Assembly: GCF_031457805.1 (NCBI RefSeq)
Contig: NZ_JAVDXI010000002.1
Location: 186,001 to 250,000, forward strand
DNA: 64,000 bases
Direction of reading: 5' to 3'
DNA from: Caulobacter sp031457805
Lineage (GTDB): Bacteria; Pseudomonadota; Alphaproteobacteria; Caulobacterales; Caulobacteraceae
This document shows, one piece after another, positions 45,426 to 52,809 of the stretch. The notes below the pieces were generated by a model that was not told the origin of the DNA, made no database searches, and saw only the letters and a list, made by a program, of their open reading frames with translations. Position 1 is the stretch's first letter. Every line of letters starts with the position of its first letter. Both the position numbers and the translations under genes were made by a program.

Positions 45426-46184
45426 ATGACGACCCGTCGCAAGAAGATCTACGAAGGCAAGGCCAAGATCCTTTACGAGGGGCCGGAGCCCGGCACGCTG
45501 ATCCAGTACTTCAAGGACGATGCGACGGCGTTCAACGCTCAGAAGAAGGCCATTCTCGAGGGCAAGGGCGTCATCAACAACCGCATCAGCGAGTACATCA
45601 TGACTCGCCTGAACGGGATCGGCGTCCAGAACCACTTCATCCGCCGCCTGAACCTGCGCGAGCAGCTGATCAAGGAAGTCGAGATCGTCCCGCTCGAGGT
45701 CGTGGTGCGCAACATCGCCGCCGGCTCGATCGCCACGCGCCTGGGTCTGACCGAGGGTCAGCCGCTGCCGCGCTCGATCATCGAGTTCTACTACAAGGAC
45801 GACAAGCTCGGCGATCCGATGGTCACCGAGGAGCACATCACCGCGTTCAACTGGGCCGCCACCCAGGAGATCGACGACATGATGGCCATGGCTCTGCGGG
45901 TGAACGACTACCTCTCGGGCCTGTTCGCCGGCGTTGGCATCACCCTGGTGGACTTCAAGGTCGAGTTCGGCCGCATCTACGAAGGCGACTTCAGCCGCGT
46001 CATCCTGGCTGATGAGATCAGCCCTGACAGCTGCCGCCTGTGGGACACCGTGACCAACGAGAAGCTGGACAAGGACCGGTTCCGCCGGGATCTGGGCAAT
46101 GTCATCGAAAGCTACACCGAGGTGGCCCGCCGCCTGGGGATCATGAAGGAAATGCCGACCGTCATTCAGGGCGGCGTGCATTAG
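45426..46184 (+). CDS. purC: Phosphoribosylaminoimidazole-succinocarboxamide synthase
   Basis: A 252-residue SAICAR synthase joining CAIR and aspartate in purine synthesis. The N-terminus MTTRRKKIYEGKAKILYEG and motifs KDDATAFNAQKKAILEGKG, EVVVRNIAAGS, DFKVEFGRIYEGDFSRVILADEISPDSCRLWD are standard. ATG at 45426 was chosen over an upstream frame (45309) because it gives the conserved N-terminus. A repeat element separates it from purS. Confidence 0.96.
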   Translation: MTTRRKKIYEGKAKILYEGPEPGTLIQYFKDDATAFNAQKKAILEGKGVINNRISEYIMTRLNGIGVQNHFIRRLNLREQLIKEVEIVPLEVVVRNIAAGSIATRLGLTEGQPLPRSIIEFYYKDDKLGDPMVTEEHITAFNWAATQEIDDMMAMALRVNDYLSGLFAGVGITLVDFKVEFGRIYEGDFSRVILADEISPDSCRLWDTVTNEKLDKDRFRRDLGNVIESYTEVARRLGIMKEMPTVIQGGVH

Positions 46185-46191
46185 AAAAACC

Positions 46192-46338
46192 CTTCTCCCA
46201 TTGGGAGAAGGAGGGGCCCGTGCGTCCCGGGACGCGTGGGAGGATGAGGGGTTTCACCCCGTCCGGACAGCCCCGTAACCCCTCACCCTCCCATGCTGCG
46301 CATGGGCCCCTCCCTCTCCCTCTGGGAGAGGGTCGCGA
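46192..46338. repeat. REP-like palindromic repeat between purC and purS
   Basis: CCTTCTCCCATTGGGAGAAGG at the left and CTCCCTCTCCCTCTGGGAGAGGG at the right face each other, enclosing GAGGATGAGGGGTTTCACCCC-type sequence. Confidence 0.7.
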
Positions 46339-46347
46339 AAAGGTAAG

Positions 46348-46590
46348 ATGATGAAAGCCACCGTCCACGTGTTCCTGAAGCCCGGCGTTCTCGACGTTCA
46401 GGGCAAGGCTGTCGAAAACGCCCTGCACGGCCTGGGCTGGCCGTCGGTGAAGGACGCCCGCGTCGGCCGCGTCATCGAGTTCGACCTGGACGCCACCGAC
46501 GCCGACGCCGCCAAGGCCGAGGTCAAGACCATGTGCGAGAAGCTGCTCGCCAACACGGTCATCGAAAGCTACCGCATCGACGTGGCCTAG
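46348..46590 (+). CDS. purS: Phosphoribosylformylglycinamidine synthase subunit
   Basis: An 80-residue small subunit that bridges PurL and PurQ in the bacterial three-part FGAM synthase. The sequence MKATVHVFLKPGVLDVQGKA and VENALHGLGWPSVKDARVGR match PurS closely. There are two adjacent ATGs (46348 and 46351); the first follows AAAAGGTAAG. Neighbouring purQ and purL complete the enzyme. Confidence 0.95.
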   Translation: MMKATVHVFLKPGVLDVQGKAVENALHGLGWPSVKDARVGRVIEFDLDATDADAAKAEVKTMCEKLLANTVIESYRIDVA

Positions 46591-46633
46591 ACGGGACGCT
46601 CGCCAGGATCCCTCTCTTTTTGAGAGAGGGTTT

Positions 46634-47257
46634 TTACGGTGCAAAGCTGACCCTCAAGGTCGCCAGGCTGGTCCGCCGGATCGGCTCCAGGTCCATGCCG
46701 GGGTCGATCAGCAGCTGGGTCGATACGCCCAGCAGCAGCGACCCCACCATCAGCGCCGCCGCATCCGCGTCGAGCCCCGGGCGGATCACGCCTTCGGCCT
46801 GCCCTCGCAGAACCATCGCCTCCAGACGCTGCTCGGCCTCCTTGTGGGCGGCGGCGAACGGCGCGCGCAGGTCGGACATGTCGCCGACGGCGCCAGCCAT
46901 CATCACGAAATAGGCCCGTAGCTCCCCGTCCTGCGACAGGGTGGTCAGGAACGCGTCGACAAAGCCCAGCACGGCCTCAAGTCCGTTCATCTGGTCCAGC
47001 CGCCGGTCGTCCATCTGCGCCTGAAGCCTGGCCTGCAGCCGGGCGATCAAGGCCTCGATCAGCCCGTGCTTGGACCCGAACCGCTGGGTGGCCAGACCCC
47101 GGCTGTAGCCTGCCCGCGCCCCGATGTTCTCGAAGGTCGCCGCCGCCACGCCCTGCTCGGCGATCAGCTCGGCGGCGGCGCGCAGAAGCTCGGCTTCGGA
47201 CTGCTGGCGCCGGTCGGTCTGGGTGCGGCGGGCGGGAACCTTAAGGGCGGTCGTCAT
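46634..47257 (-). CDS. TetR-family regulator
   Basis: A 207-residue regulator with an N-terminal TetR helix-turn-helix (AAAELIAEQGVAAATFENIGARAGYSRGLATQRFGSK) and a divergent C-terminal ligand domain. The start at 47255-47257 is chosen as the conserved MTTALKVPARR; two in-frame ATGs upstream (47269 and 47293) are possible. It is divergent from the P450 gene, with a palindrome TTGTTGGACAACAA between them, so it likely represses the P450-rubredoxin operon. The effector is unknown, probably a hydrophobic P450 substrate. Confidence 0.9.
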   Translation of the reverse strand: MTTALKVPARRTQTDRRQQSEAELLRAAAELIAEQGVAAATFENIGARAGYSRGLATQRFGSKHGLIEALIARLQARLQAQMDDRRLDQMNGLEAVLGFVDAFLTTLSQDGELRAYFVMMAGAVGDMSDLRAPFAAAHKEAEQRLEAMVLRGQAEGVIRPGLDADAAALMVGSLLLGVSTQLLIDPGMDLEPIRRTSLATLRVSFAP

Positions 47258-47275
47258 CTTGCGGATCATAGTTAT

Positions 47276-47289
47276 TTGTTGGACAACAA
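47276..47289. promoter_or_regulatory. Candidate TetR operator
   Basis: TTGTTGGACAACAA (TTGTTG-GA-CAACAA), flanked by TTATTTG (47272) and CAAATAA (47291), lies between the divergent tetR-like and P450 genes, 49-62 bases before the P450 start. Confidence 0.6.
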
Positions 47290-47337
47290 GCAAATAAGTG
47301 ACGGCCGCAGCCGTCCGGGAGGAACCAGGAGGCCTGC

Positions 47338-48612
47338 ATGACGATCTCGACCGACATCGCTAACACCATTATCGACCCCAAGGCCTATGCCGACGGCGAC
47401 CGGATCGACGAGGCCTTCGCCCAGCTGCGCCGCGAAGCGCCGCTCGAGGTCGCTCAGCCTGACGGCTTCGATCCCTTCTGGGTGGTCACGCGCCATGCCG
47501 ACATCTTGGAGGTCGAGCGGCAGAACGAGCTGTTCCACAACGGCGACCGCGCTACCGTCGTCACCACCATCGAGGCCGACAAGAAGGTGCGCGAGATGAT
47601 GGGCGGGTCCCCTCACCTCGTCCGCTCGCTGGTGCAGATGGATAACCCCGACCACTTCGCCTACCGCAAGATCACCCAAGGCGCGCTGCTGCCGCAGAAC
47701 CTGCGGGCGTTGGAGGCCCGGATCCGCGAGATCGCGCGCGGCTTCGTCGACCGCATGGCCGAGCAAGGCGACCGCTGCGACTTCGCCCGCGACGTGGCGT
47801 TCCTCTATCCGCTGCACGTCATCATGGAGGTGCTGGGCGTCCCCGAGAGCGACGAGCCCCGCATGCTGAAACTGACCCAGGAGCTGTTCGGCAACGCCGA
47901 CCCCGACCTGAACCGCACTGGCAAGTCCGTGACCGACGTCGGCGAGGGCGTCGACAGCATCCAGTCGGTGGTCATGGACTTCATGATGTACTTCAACGCC
48001 ATCACCGAGGATCGGCGGGCCAATCCGCGCAACGACCTGGCCACCCTGATCGCCAACGGCAAGATCAACGGCGAGCCGATGGGGCATCTGGAAGCGATGA
48101 GCTACTACATCATCGCCGCCACCGCCGGGCACGACACCACCTCCTCCACCACCGCCGGCGCGCTGTGGGCTCTGGCCGAAAATCCCGATCAGTTCGCCAA
48201 GGTGAAGGCCGATCCGTCGCTGATCCCGGGCCTGATCGAGGAATCGATCCGCTGGGTCACCCCGGTGAAGCACTTCATGCGCACCGCCACCGCCGACGCC
48301 GAACTGGCGGGCAAGAAGATCGCCAAGGGCGACTGGATGATGTTGTCCTATCCCTCCGGCAACCGCGACGAGGCGGTGTTCGAGGACCCGTTCAGCTTCA
48401 AGGTCGACCGCACGCCCAACAAGCACGTCGCCTTCGGCTACGGCGCCCACATCTGCCTTGGCCAACACCTGGCGCGGATGGAGATGCGGGTTCTGTGGGA
48501 GGAACTGTTCGCCCGCCTCGATCATGTCGAGCTCGACGGCGCCCCGACCCGCATGGTCGCCAACTTCGTCTGCGGCCCGAAGTCGGTGCCGATCCGCTTC
48601 AAGATGCACTGA
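47338..48612 (+). CDS. Cytochrome P450
   Basis: A 424-residue soluble class I monooxygenase. The I-helix oxygen-activation motif is AATAGHDTTSSTTAG near residue 260, the K-helix ExxR is LIEESIRWVTPVKHF, and the heme-binding loop is HVAFGYGAHICLGQHLARM with the thiolate Cys ~373. AGGAGG precedes the ATG. The rubredoxin gene follows 10 bases after the stop, and a TetR regulator faces it. The likely substrate is a terpene, steroid or other small hydrophobic compound; this cannot be fixed from sequence. Confidence 0.95.
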   Translation: MTISTDIANTIIDPKAYADGDRIDEAFAQLRREAPLEVAQPDGFDPFWVVTRHADILEVERQNELFHNGDRATVVTTIEADKKVREMMGGSPHLVRSLVQMDNPDHFAYRKITQGALLPQNLRALEARIREIARGFVDRMAEQGDRCDFARDVAFLYPLHVIMEVLGVPESDEPRMLKLTQELFGNADPDLNRTGKSVTDVGEGVDSIQSVVMDFMMYFNAITEDRRANPRNDLATLIANGKINGEPMGHLEAMSYYIIAATAGHDTTSSTTAGALWALAENPDQFAKVKADPSLIPGLIEESIRWVTPVKHFMRTATADAELAGKKIAKGDWMMLSYPSGNRDEAVFEDPFSFKVDRTPNKHVAFGYGAHICLGQHLARMEMRVLWEELFARLDHVELDGAPTRMVANFVCGPKSVPIRFKMH

Positions 48613-48622
48613 GGCGGCGGCG

Positions 48623-48802
48623 ATGAGCGCGGAACCCTTCAAGGTCTGGCAGTGCCGCACCTGCGGCTACATCTATGACGAGGAACAGGGCGACCCCGGC
48701 GAAGGCCTGGCGGCCGGAACCCGCTGGGCCGACATCCCGGCAGGGTGGGTCTGTCCCCTCTGCGGCACGCCGAAGTCCGACTTCGACATGATCGAGCTGT
48801 AG
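48623..48802 (+). CDS. Rubredoxin
   Basis: A 59-residue one-iron electron carrier. The two CxxC motifs QCRTCGYIYDEEQGDP and WVCPLCGTPKSDF bind the iron, and the usual spacing and aromatic residues are present. The ATG at 48623 lies ten bases after the P450 stop with GGCGGCG upstream, so it is expected to be co-transcribed. Rubredoxins normally reduce AlkB-type hydroxylases; pairing with a P450 would be unusual and is discussed as a finding. Confidence 0.95.
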   Translation: MSAEPFKVWQCRTCGYIYDEEQGDPGEGLAAGTRWADIPAGWVCPLCGTPKSDFDMIEL

Positions 48803-48879
48803 AAACATCCCCTGCCCCTCCGTCACGATGCTTATCCGCATCGCGACACCTGCCCCGTTTCCCGGGTGAGCAGGACGGG

Positions 48880-48950
48880 ATCTTCCTCCTGCCCCGCTTG
48901 CGGGGAAGTGGCGCGGCGCCGATCGGCGACGTGACGGAGGGGGCGCTTTA
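48880..48950. repeat. REP-like palindromic repeat upstream of purQ
   Basis: CTGCCCCGCTTGCGGGGAAG, with GTGACGGAGGGGGCG downstream and CCTGCCCCTCCGTCACG (48810-48826) upstream, forms an inverted arrangement in the 198-base gap 48803-49000. Confidence 0.6.
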
Positions 48951-49000
48951 AAGCGCTCGCCCCCTGACATCCCGCCCGAACGGTGCTACACGCCCGCGCC

Positions 49001-49663
49001 ATGAAAGCCGCCGTCATCGTTTTTCCGGGTTCGAACTGCGATCGTGACTGCAAGGTCGCCATCGAGCGCTCCGCTGGGGCGCGTGTCGACATGGTCTGGC
49101 ACCAGGACACGGCGCTGCCGGACGACCTGGATCTGATCGTCCTGCCCGGCGGCTTCTCGTACGGCGACTATCTGCGCTGCGGCGCCATGGCCGCCCAGAG
49201 CCCCGTGATGAAGGAAGTCGTCGCCGCCGCGAACAACGGCGTCGCCGTGGTCGGGATCTGCAACGGCTTCCAGGTGTTGACCGAAGTCGGGCTGCTGCCC
49301 GGCGCCCTGCTGCGCAACGCCGGCCTGAAGTACGTCTGCAAGCCCGTCGAGCTGGACATCGTCAATGGCCAGACCCGGTTCACCGCCGGCTATGGCGAAC
49401 AGCGCCAGGCGGTGATGACCGTCGGCAACGGCGAGGGCAACTACTTCGCCGACGAAGAGACGCTGGACCGCCTCGAGGGCGAAGGCCAGGTGGTGTTCCG
49501 CTACAAGGAAAACCTCAACGGCTCGGCCCGCGACATCGCCGGTATCGTCAACAAGGGCGGCAACGTCCTGGGCCTGATGCCCCACCCCGACCGCGCCTTC
49601 GACGCTGATCTGGGCTCGGAAGACGGCGCGGTGCTGTTCCGCAGCATCTTCCAGAGCGCCTGA
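49001..49663 (+). CDS. purQ: Phosphoribosylformylglycinamidine synthase, glutaminase subunit
   Basis: A 220-residue class I glutamine amidotransferase supplying ammonia to PurL. The catalytic Cys is in GICNGFQVLTE near residue 85, the His-x-Glu-like end motif is MPHPDRAFD, and the N-terminal MKAAVIVFPGSNCDRD is conserved. ATG at 49001 was chosen for this N-terminus; a longer frame starts at 48983. It works with PurS and PurL. Confidence 0.96.
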   Translation: MKAAVIVFPGSNCDRDCKVAIERSAGARVDMVWHQDTALPDDLDLIVLPGGFSYGDYLRCGAMAAQSPVMKEVVAAANNGVAVVGICNGFQVLTEVGLLPGALLRNAGLKYVCKPVELDIVNGQTRFTAGYGEQRQAVMTVGNGEGNYFADEETLDRLEGEGQVVFRYKENLNGSARDIAGIVNKGGNVLGLMPHPDRAFDADLGSEDGAVLFRSIFQSA

Positions 49664-49768
49664 CGCAGGGCGTCGCCCGCCCATCAGAAAGTGGGCGAGC
49701 TGATTGCGTTACAATATAGCACCCTGACCATCGCGGGCTTAAGGTTCCTCCGCTGTAGGAGGGCAAAC

Positions 49769-51724
49769 ATGAGTTTCATCACCACCTTGCGCGGGGGGCT
49801 GCTGGCCGCCGCCGCGCTCTGCGCCTTCGGCGCTGTCGCCCAAGCCCAGGTCGCGGCTCAAGTCACGCCGATGACCCCCGACATCGACGGCAAGTACGTC
49901 CAGACCCAGGTCAACTACGACTACGACAAGCGCGTCGTGATGATCCCGATGCGGGACGGGACCAAGCTCTACACCGTGATCGTGGTCCCCAAGGGCGGCA
50001 AGAACCTGCCGATCATGCTGACGCGCACCCCCTACAACGCCGCCGCCCGAGCCTCGCGCGCCGACAGCCCGCGCATGGTGGCCGCCATGCCGCAGGGCGA
50101 CGAGCCGTTCGTCGCCGACGGCGGCTATATCCGCGTCTTCCAGGACATCCGGGGCAAGTACGGCTCGGAGGGCGAGTATGTGATGACGCGCCCGCTCAAG
50201 GGACCGCTGAACGCGTCTGAGGTGGATCACTCCACCGACGCCTACGACACCATCGACTGGCTGGTGAAGAACGTGCCCGAGACCAACGGCAAGGTCGGGA
50301 TGCTGGGCAGTTCCTACGAAGGCTTCACCGTCGTGATGGCCCTGGTCAATCCGCACCCGGCGCTGAAGGTCGCCGCGCCGATGAGCCCGATGGTCGACGG
50401 CTGGATGGGCGACGACTGGTTCCAGTACGGCGCGTTCCGCCAGATCAACTTCGACTACTTCAGCGGCCAGACCGCCGTCCGTGGATCTGGCGCCGGCGTC
50501 CAGCGCCAGGGCTATGACGACTATTCCAACTTCCTGCGCGAAGGCTCGGCCGGTGACTACGCCAAGAACCACGGCCTGGATAAGTTGCCCTGGGTGCAGA
50601 AGCTGTTCGCCCACCCGGCCTATGACAGCTTCTGGAGCGAACAGGCCCTCGACAAGACCATGGAAAAGACGCCGCTGAAGGTGCCGACCATGTGGATCCA
50701 GGGCCTGTGGGACCAGGAGGACATCTGGGGTGCGGTCCACTCGTATCCGGCGCTGGAAGCCAAGGATACGGGCAACGACAAGAACTACCTTGTGCTCGGC
50801 CCCTGGCGGCACAGCCAGGTCAACTATGACGGCTACAACCTCGGCCCGTTCAAATGGGATGGCGACACCGCCCTGCAGTTCCGCCGCGACGTGATGAAGC
50901 CGTTCTTCGATCAGTACCTGAAGGACGGACCCAAGGCCGACACCCCGCCGGTGCTGATCTACGACCCGGGCCAGAACAAATGGGACCGCTACGCCAGCTG
51001 GCCGCAGGGCGGGACCGACGGCGCGGGTTCGGGCAAGATCAGGAAGAACCTCTATCTCGGCGCCAACGGCGGGCTGGGCTTCAGCGCCCCGGCCGGCGGC
51101 AAGAGCGCGGCCGCCTATGACGAATACGTCTCCGATCCCGCCAAGCCCGTGCCCTACATCCCGCGTCCGCTGCAGTTTTCCGACCGCAGCCGCTGGACGC
51201 CGTGGCTGGTGACCGATCAGCGCTCTGTCGATGGTCGTCCGGACGTGCTGACCTATGTCAGCGAACCCCTGACCGAACCGCTCAAGATCGCCGGTGTTCC
51301 GAAGGTGAACCTGTTCGCCTCGACCAGCGGCACCGACAGCGACTGGGTGGTCAAGCTGATCGACGTCTATCCAGACGAGGTCCCCAGCCAACCCGAGCTG
51401 GGCGGCTACCAACTGGCGGTGGGCATGACGATCTTCCGCGGCCGCTATCGCGAGAGCTTCAGCGAGCCCAAGGCCCTGAAGCCGAACACGCCGCTGAAGT
51501 ACCAGTTCATCCTGCCCACGGCGAACCACACCTTCAAACCCGGTCACCGCGTCATGGTGCAGGTGCAGTCCAGCTGGTTCCCGCTGTACGACCGCAACCC
51601 GCAGACCTTCGTGCCGAACATCTTCTTCGCCAAGCCGTGCGACTATGTGAAGGCCACGCAGCGGGTGTTCCATGCGGGCGAGACCGCCAGCTTCATCGAA
51701 CTGCCGGTCGTGGACGCGAAGTAA
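49769..51724 (+). CDS. CocE/NonD-family hydrolase, alpha-amino-acid ester hydrolase-like
   Basis: A 651-residue exported serine hydrolase. A signal peptide (LLAAAALCAFGAVAQAQ) precedes the alpha/beta domain. The nucleophile Ser is in VGMLGSSYEGFTVVMALV (GxSYxG), the pattern of alpha-amino-acid ester hydrolases and the X-Pro dipeptidyl-peptidase S15 fold. The C-terminal jelly-roll domain starts near residue 450. These enzymes hydrolyse or transfer alpha-amino-acid esters and beta-lactam side chains. ATG at 49769 was selected after an earlier frame (49691) that adds 26 residues. A terminator follows. Confidence 0.88.
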   Translation: MSFITTLRGGLLAAAALCAFGAVAQAQVAAQVTPMTPDIDGKYVQTQVNYDYDKRVVMIPMRDGTKLYTVIVVPKGGKNLPIMLTRTPYNAAARASRADSPRMVAAMPQGDEPFVADGGYIRVFQDIRGKYGSEGEYVMTRPLKGPLNASEVDHSTDAYDTIDWLVKNVPETNGKVGMLGSSYEGFTVVMALVNPHPALKVAAPMSPMVDGWMGDDWFQYGAFRQINFDYFSGQTAVRGSGAGVQRQGYDDYSNFLREGSAGDYAKNHGLDKLPWVQKLFAHPAYDSFWSEQALDKTMEKTPLKVPTMWIQGLWDQEDIWGAVHSYPALEAKDTGNDKNYLVLGPWRHSQVNYDGYNLGPFKWDGDTALQFRRDVMKPFFDQYLKDGPKADTPPVLIYDPGQNKWDRYASWPQGGTDGAGSGKIRKNLYLGANGGLGFSAPAGGKSAAAYDEYVSDPAKPVPYIPRPLQFSDRSRWTPWLVTDQRSVDGRPDVLTYVSEPLTEPLKIAGVPKVNLFASTSGTDSDWVVKLIDVYPDEVPSQPELGGYQLAVGMTIFRGRYRESFSEPKALKPNTPLKYQFILPTANHTFKPGHRVMVQVQSSWFPLYDRNPQTFVPNIFFAKPCDYVKATQRVFHAGETASFIELPVVDAK

Positions 51725-51744
51725 CCCCGAGCGTCCCAAGCCAA

Positions 51745-51772
51745 AAGGGCCGGCGGTCAAACCGCCGGCCCT
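51745..51772 (+). terminator. Terminator hairpin after the CocE-like gene
   Basis: AAGGGCCGGCGG / CCGCCGGCCCTT forms a 12-bp perfect stem around TCAAA, followed by CTCT. It is symmetric enough to work from either side. Confidence 0.75.
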
Positions 51773-51848
51773 TCTCTAGGCGCGTCAGGTGCGGAGCGTG
51801 TTCGGCGGGTAAGCCTGCGCGCCTTGTTCCCACGCGCCCTGCGGCGCG

Positions 51849-52040
51849 TTAGCGGCCGCTTTGCTTGGCTGCGTCCTTACCCGCGGCGTCCGGGGCAGGA
51901 GCCGTCTTGCTGGGAGCGCCCTCGACGGCGGGGCTCACGGCCGGCGCGGCTTGGCGCTCGCCGGTCTTTTGTTGCTGGTCCGGCGTCTTGCGCTGCGTGT
52001 CGTTCGACTGTTGTTGCGGGGTGCGGGTCTGTTCGGCCAT
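51849..52040 (-). CDS. Small hydrophilic Gln/Pro/Ala-rich protein, function unknown
   Basis: A 63-residue protein starting MAEQTRTPQQQSNDTQRKTPD, low in complexity and rich in glutamine, proline, alanine and lysine, with no hydrophobic segment. ATG at 52038-52040 has AAGGA eight bases upstream, so it is likely translated. It resembles intrinsically disordered stress-type small proteins but no family was recognised. It lies alone between a terminator and a long non-coding gap. Confidence 0.55.
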   Translation of the reverse strand: MAEQTRTPQQQSNDTQRKTPDQQQKTGERQAAPAVSPAVEGAPSKTAPAPDAAGKDAAKQSGR

Positions 52041-52476
52041 CGGACTTGTCCTTATTGCTCACCACGCGCTGTCGGCGCGCACCAAGTTGTAACGGCTCCG
52101 GACTCTTCCCGTTCCTCGCAACAAGCTATCAAACTGCGGCTAAGCTTTAGAATTTTCACAGATTTTCGGCAAATCGCCACTTCGTGCGGAGAGGTCATTC
52201 CTGCGCGGTCGGCGACAAACCGGTCGCGCCGACCAAAGCGGTCAGCGGGTCGCGACGATCAGGACTGCGCGGGCTCACGAATTCAAGGCGCATTTGATCC
52301 AGCCCCAGCGCCGTTTGCGGGAAAAACATTCGCTCGTTACGAGATGATTAAGGTTAATCCTCACCACGTGGGGGAGATGGCTGGAACGAACGCCTCCTCT
52401 CGGTGACATCTGTCGCACCAAGAAGAAACAGAAGGCTGCGGCGGGAGCCTTCCCCGACGCGCAGAGTTAAAACATC
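52041..52476. other. Intergenic region, no gene seen
   Basis: This 436-base gap between the small Gln-rich protein gene and the small membrane protein gene holds a perfect-looking palindrome GATTAAGGTTAATC at 52346-52359 (TTAA half-sites as seen in some CtrA sites, but with non-standard spacing) and a hairpin GAAGGCT/AGCCTTC at 52431-52453. No open frame with a ribosome site is convincing. Confidence 0.5.
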
Positions 52477-52749
52477 ATGGCCGATCCCGAAGTTCGGTTT
52501 CCCGAAACCTATGTCAGCGGCGTGCCTGTCTGGGCGAAGCGCCGCAAGCGGTCTGGCATGCACCCGATCGTCAGCCTGCTCGTGCTGCTGCTCGCCCTGT
52601 TTGGCGCGGTGATGATCGGCGTGTCCCTGCGCATGGGCTCGGTCGAAAAGGGCGGCGCGGTCGTCGATGGCTGGATCGCCCAAGGCAAGGCCATGTGGCA
52701 CGAGGCCGCCGGCCAGGTGAAGGAAAGCCAGGCTTCCCCGAAGTCTTAA
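52477..52749 (+). CDS. Small single-pass membrane protein upstream of purL
   Basis: A 90-residue protein starting MADPEVRFPETYVSGVPVWA. Residues ~29-50 are one hydrophobic helix (HPIVSLLVLLLALFGAVMIGV) after a basic cluster (KRRKRSG), giving an N-in orientation. The C-terminal 40 residues are polar. The ribosome site is weak (GAGTTAAAACATC). The gene ends 60 bases before purL. No family recognised; the orientation and coding character support a real gene. Confidence 0.6.
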   Translation: MADPEVRFPETYVSGVPVWAKRRKRSGMHPIVSLLVLLLALFGAVMIGVSLRMGSVEKGGAVVDGWIAQGKAMWHEAAGQVKESQASPKS

Positions 52750-52809
52750 GACCCCTAATCGCCTGACGGCAGTGGCGGAATCTGATCGACCGGGTTAGAA
52801 GGCGCGCCC

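Noticed and set aside
49739..51760. Minus-strand open frame of 673 codons
   Set aside because: Antisense to the CocE-like hydrolase gene and without recognisable domain.
52346..52359. GATTAAGGTTAATC as a CtrA binding site
   Set aside because: Half-site spacing does not match the TTAA-N7-TTAA consensus, and no cell-cycle gene is adjacent.
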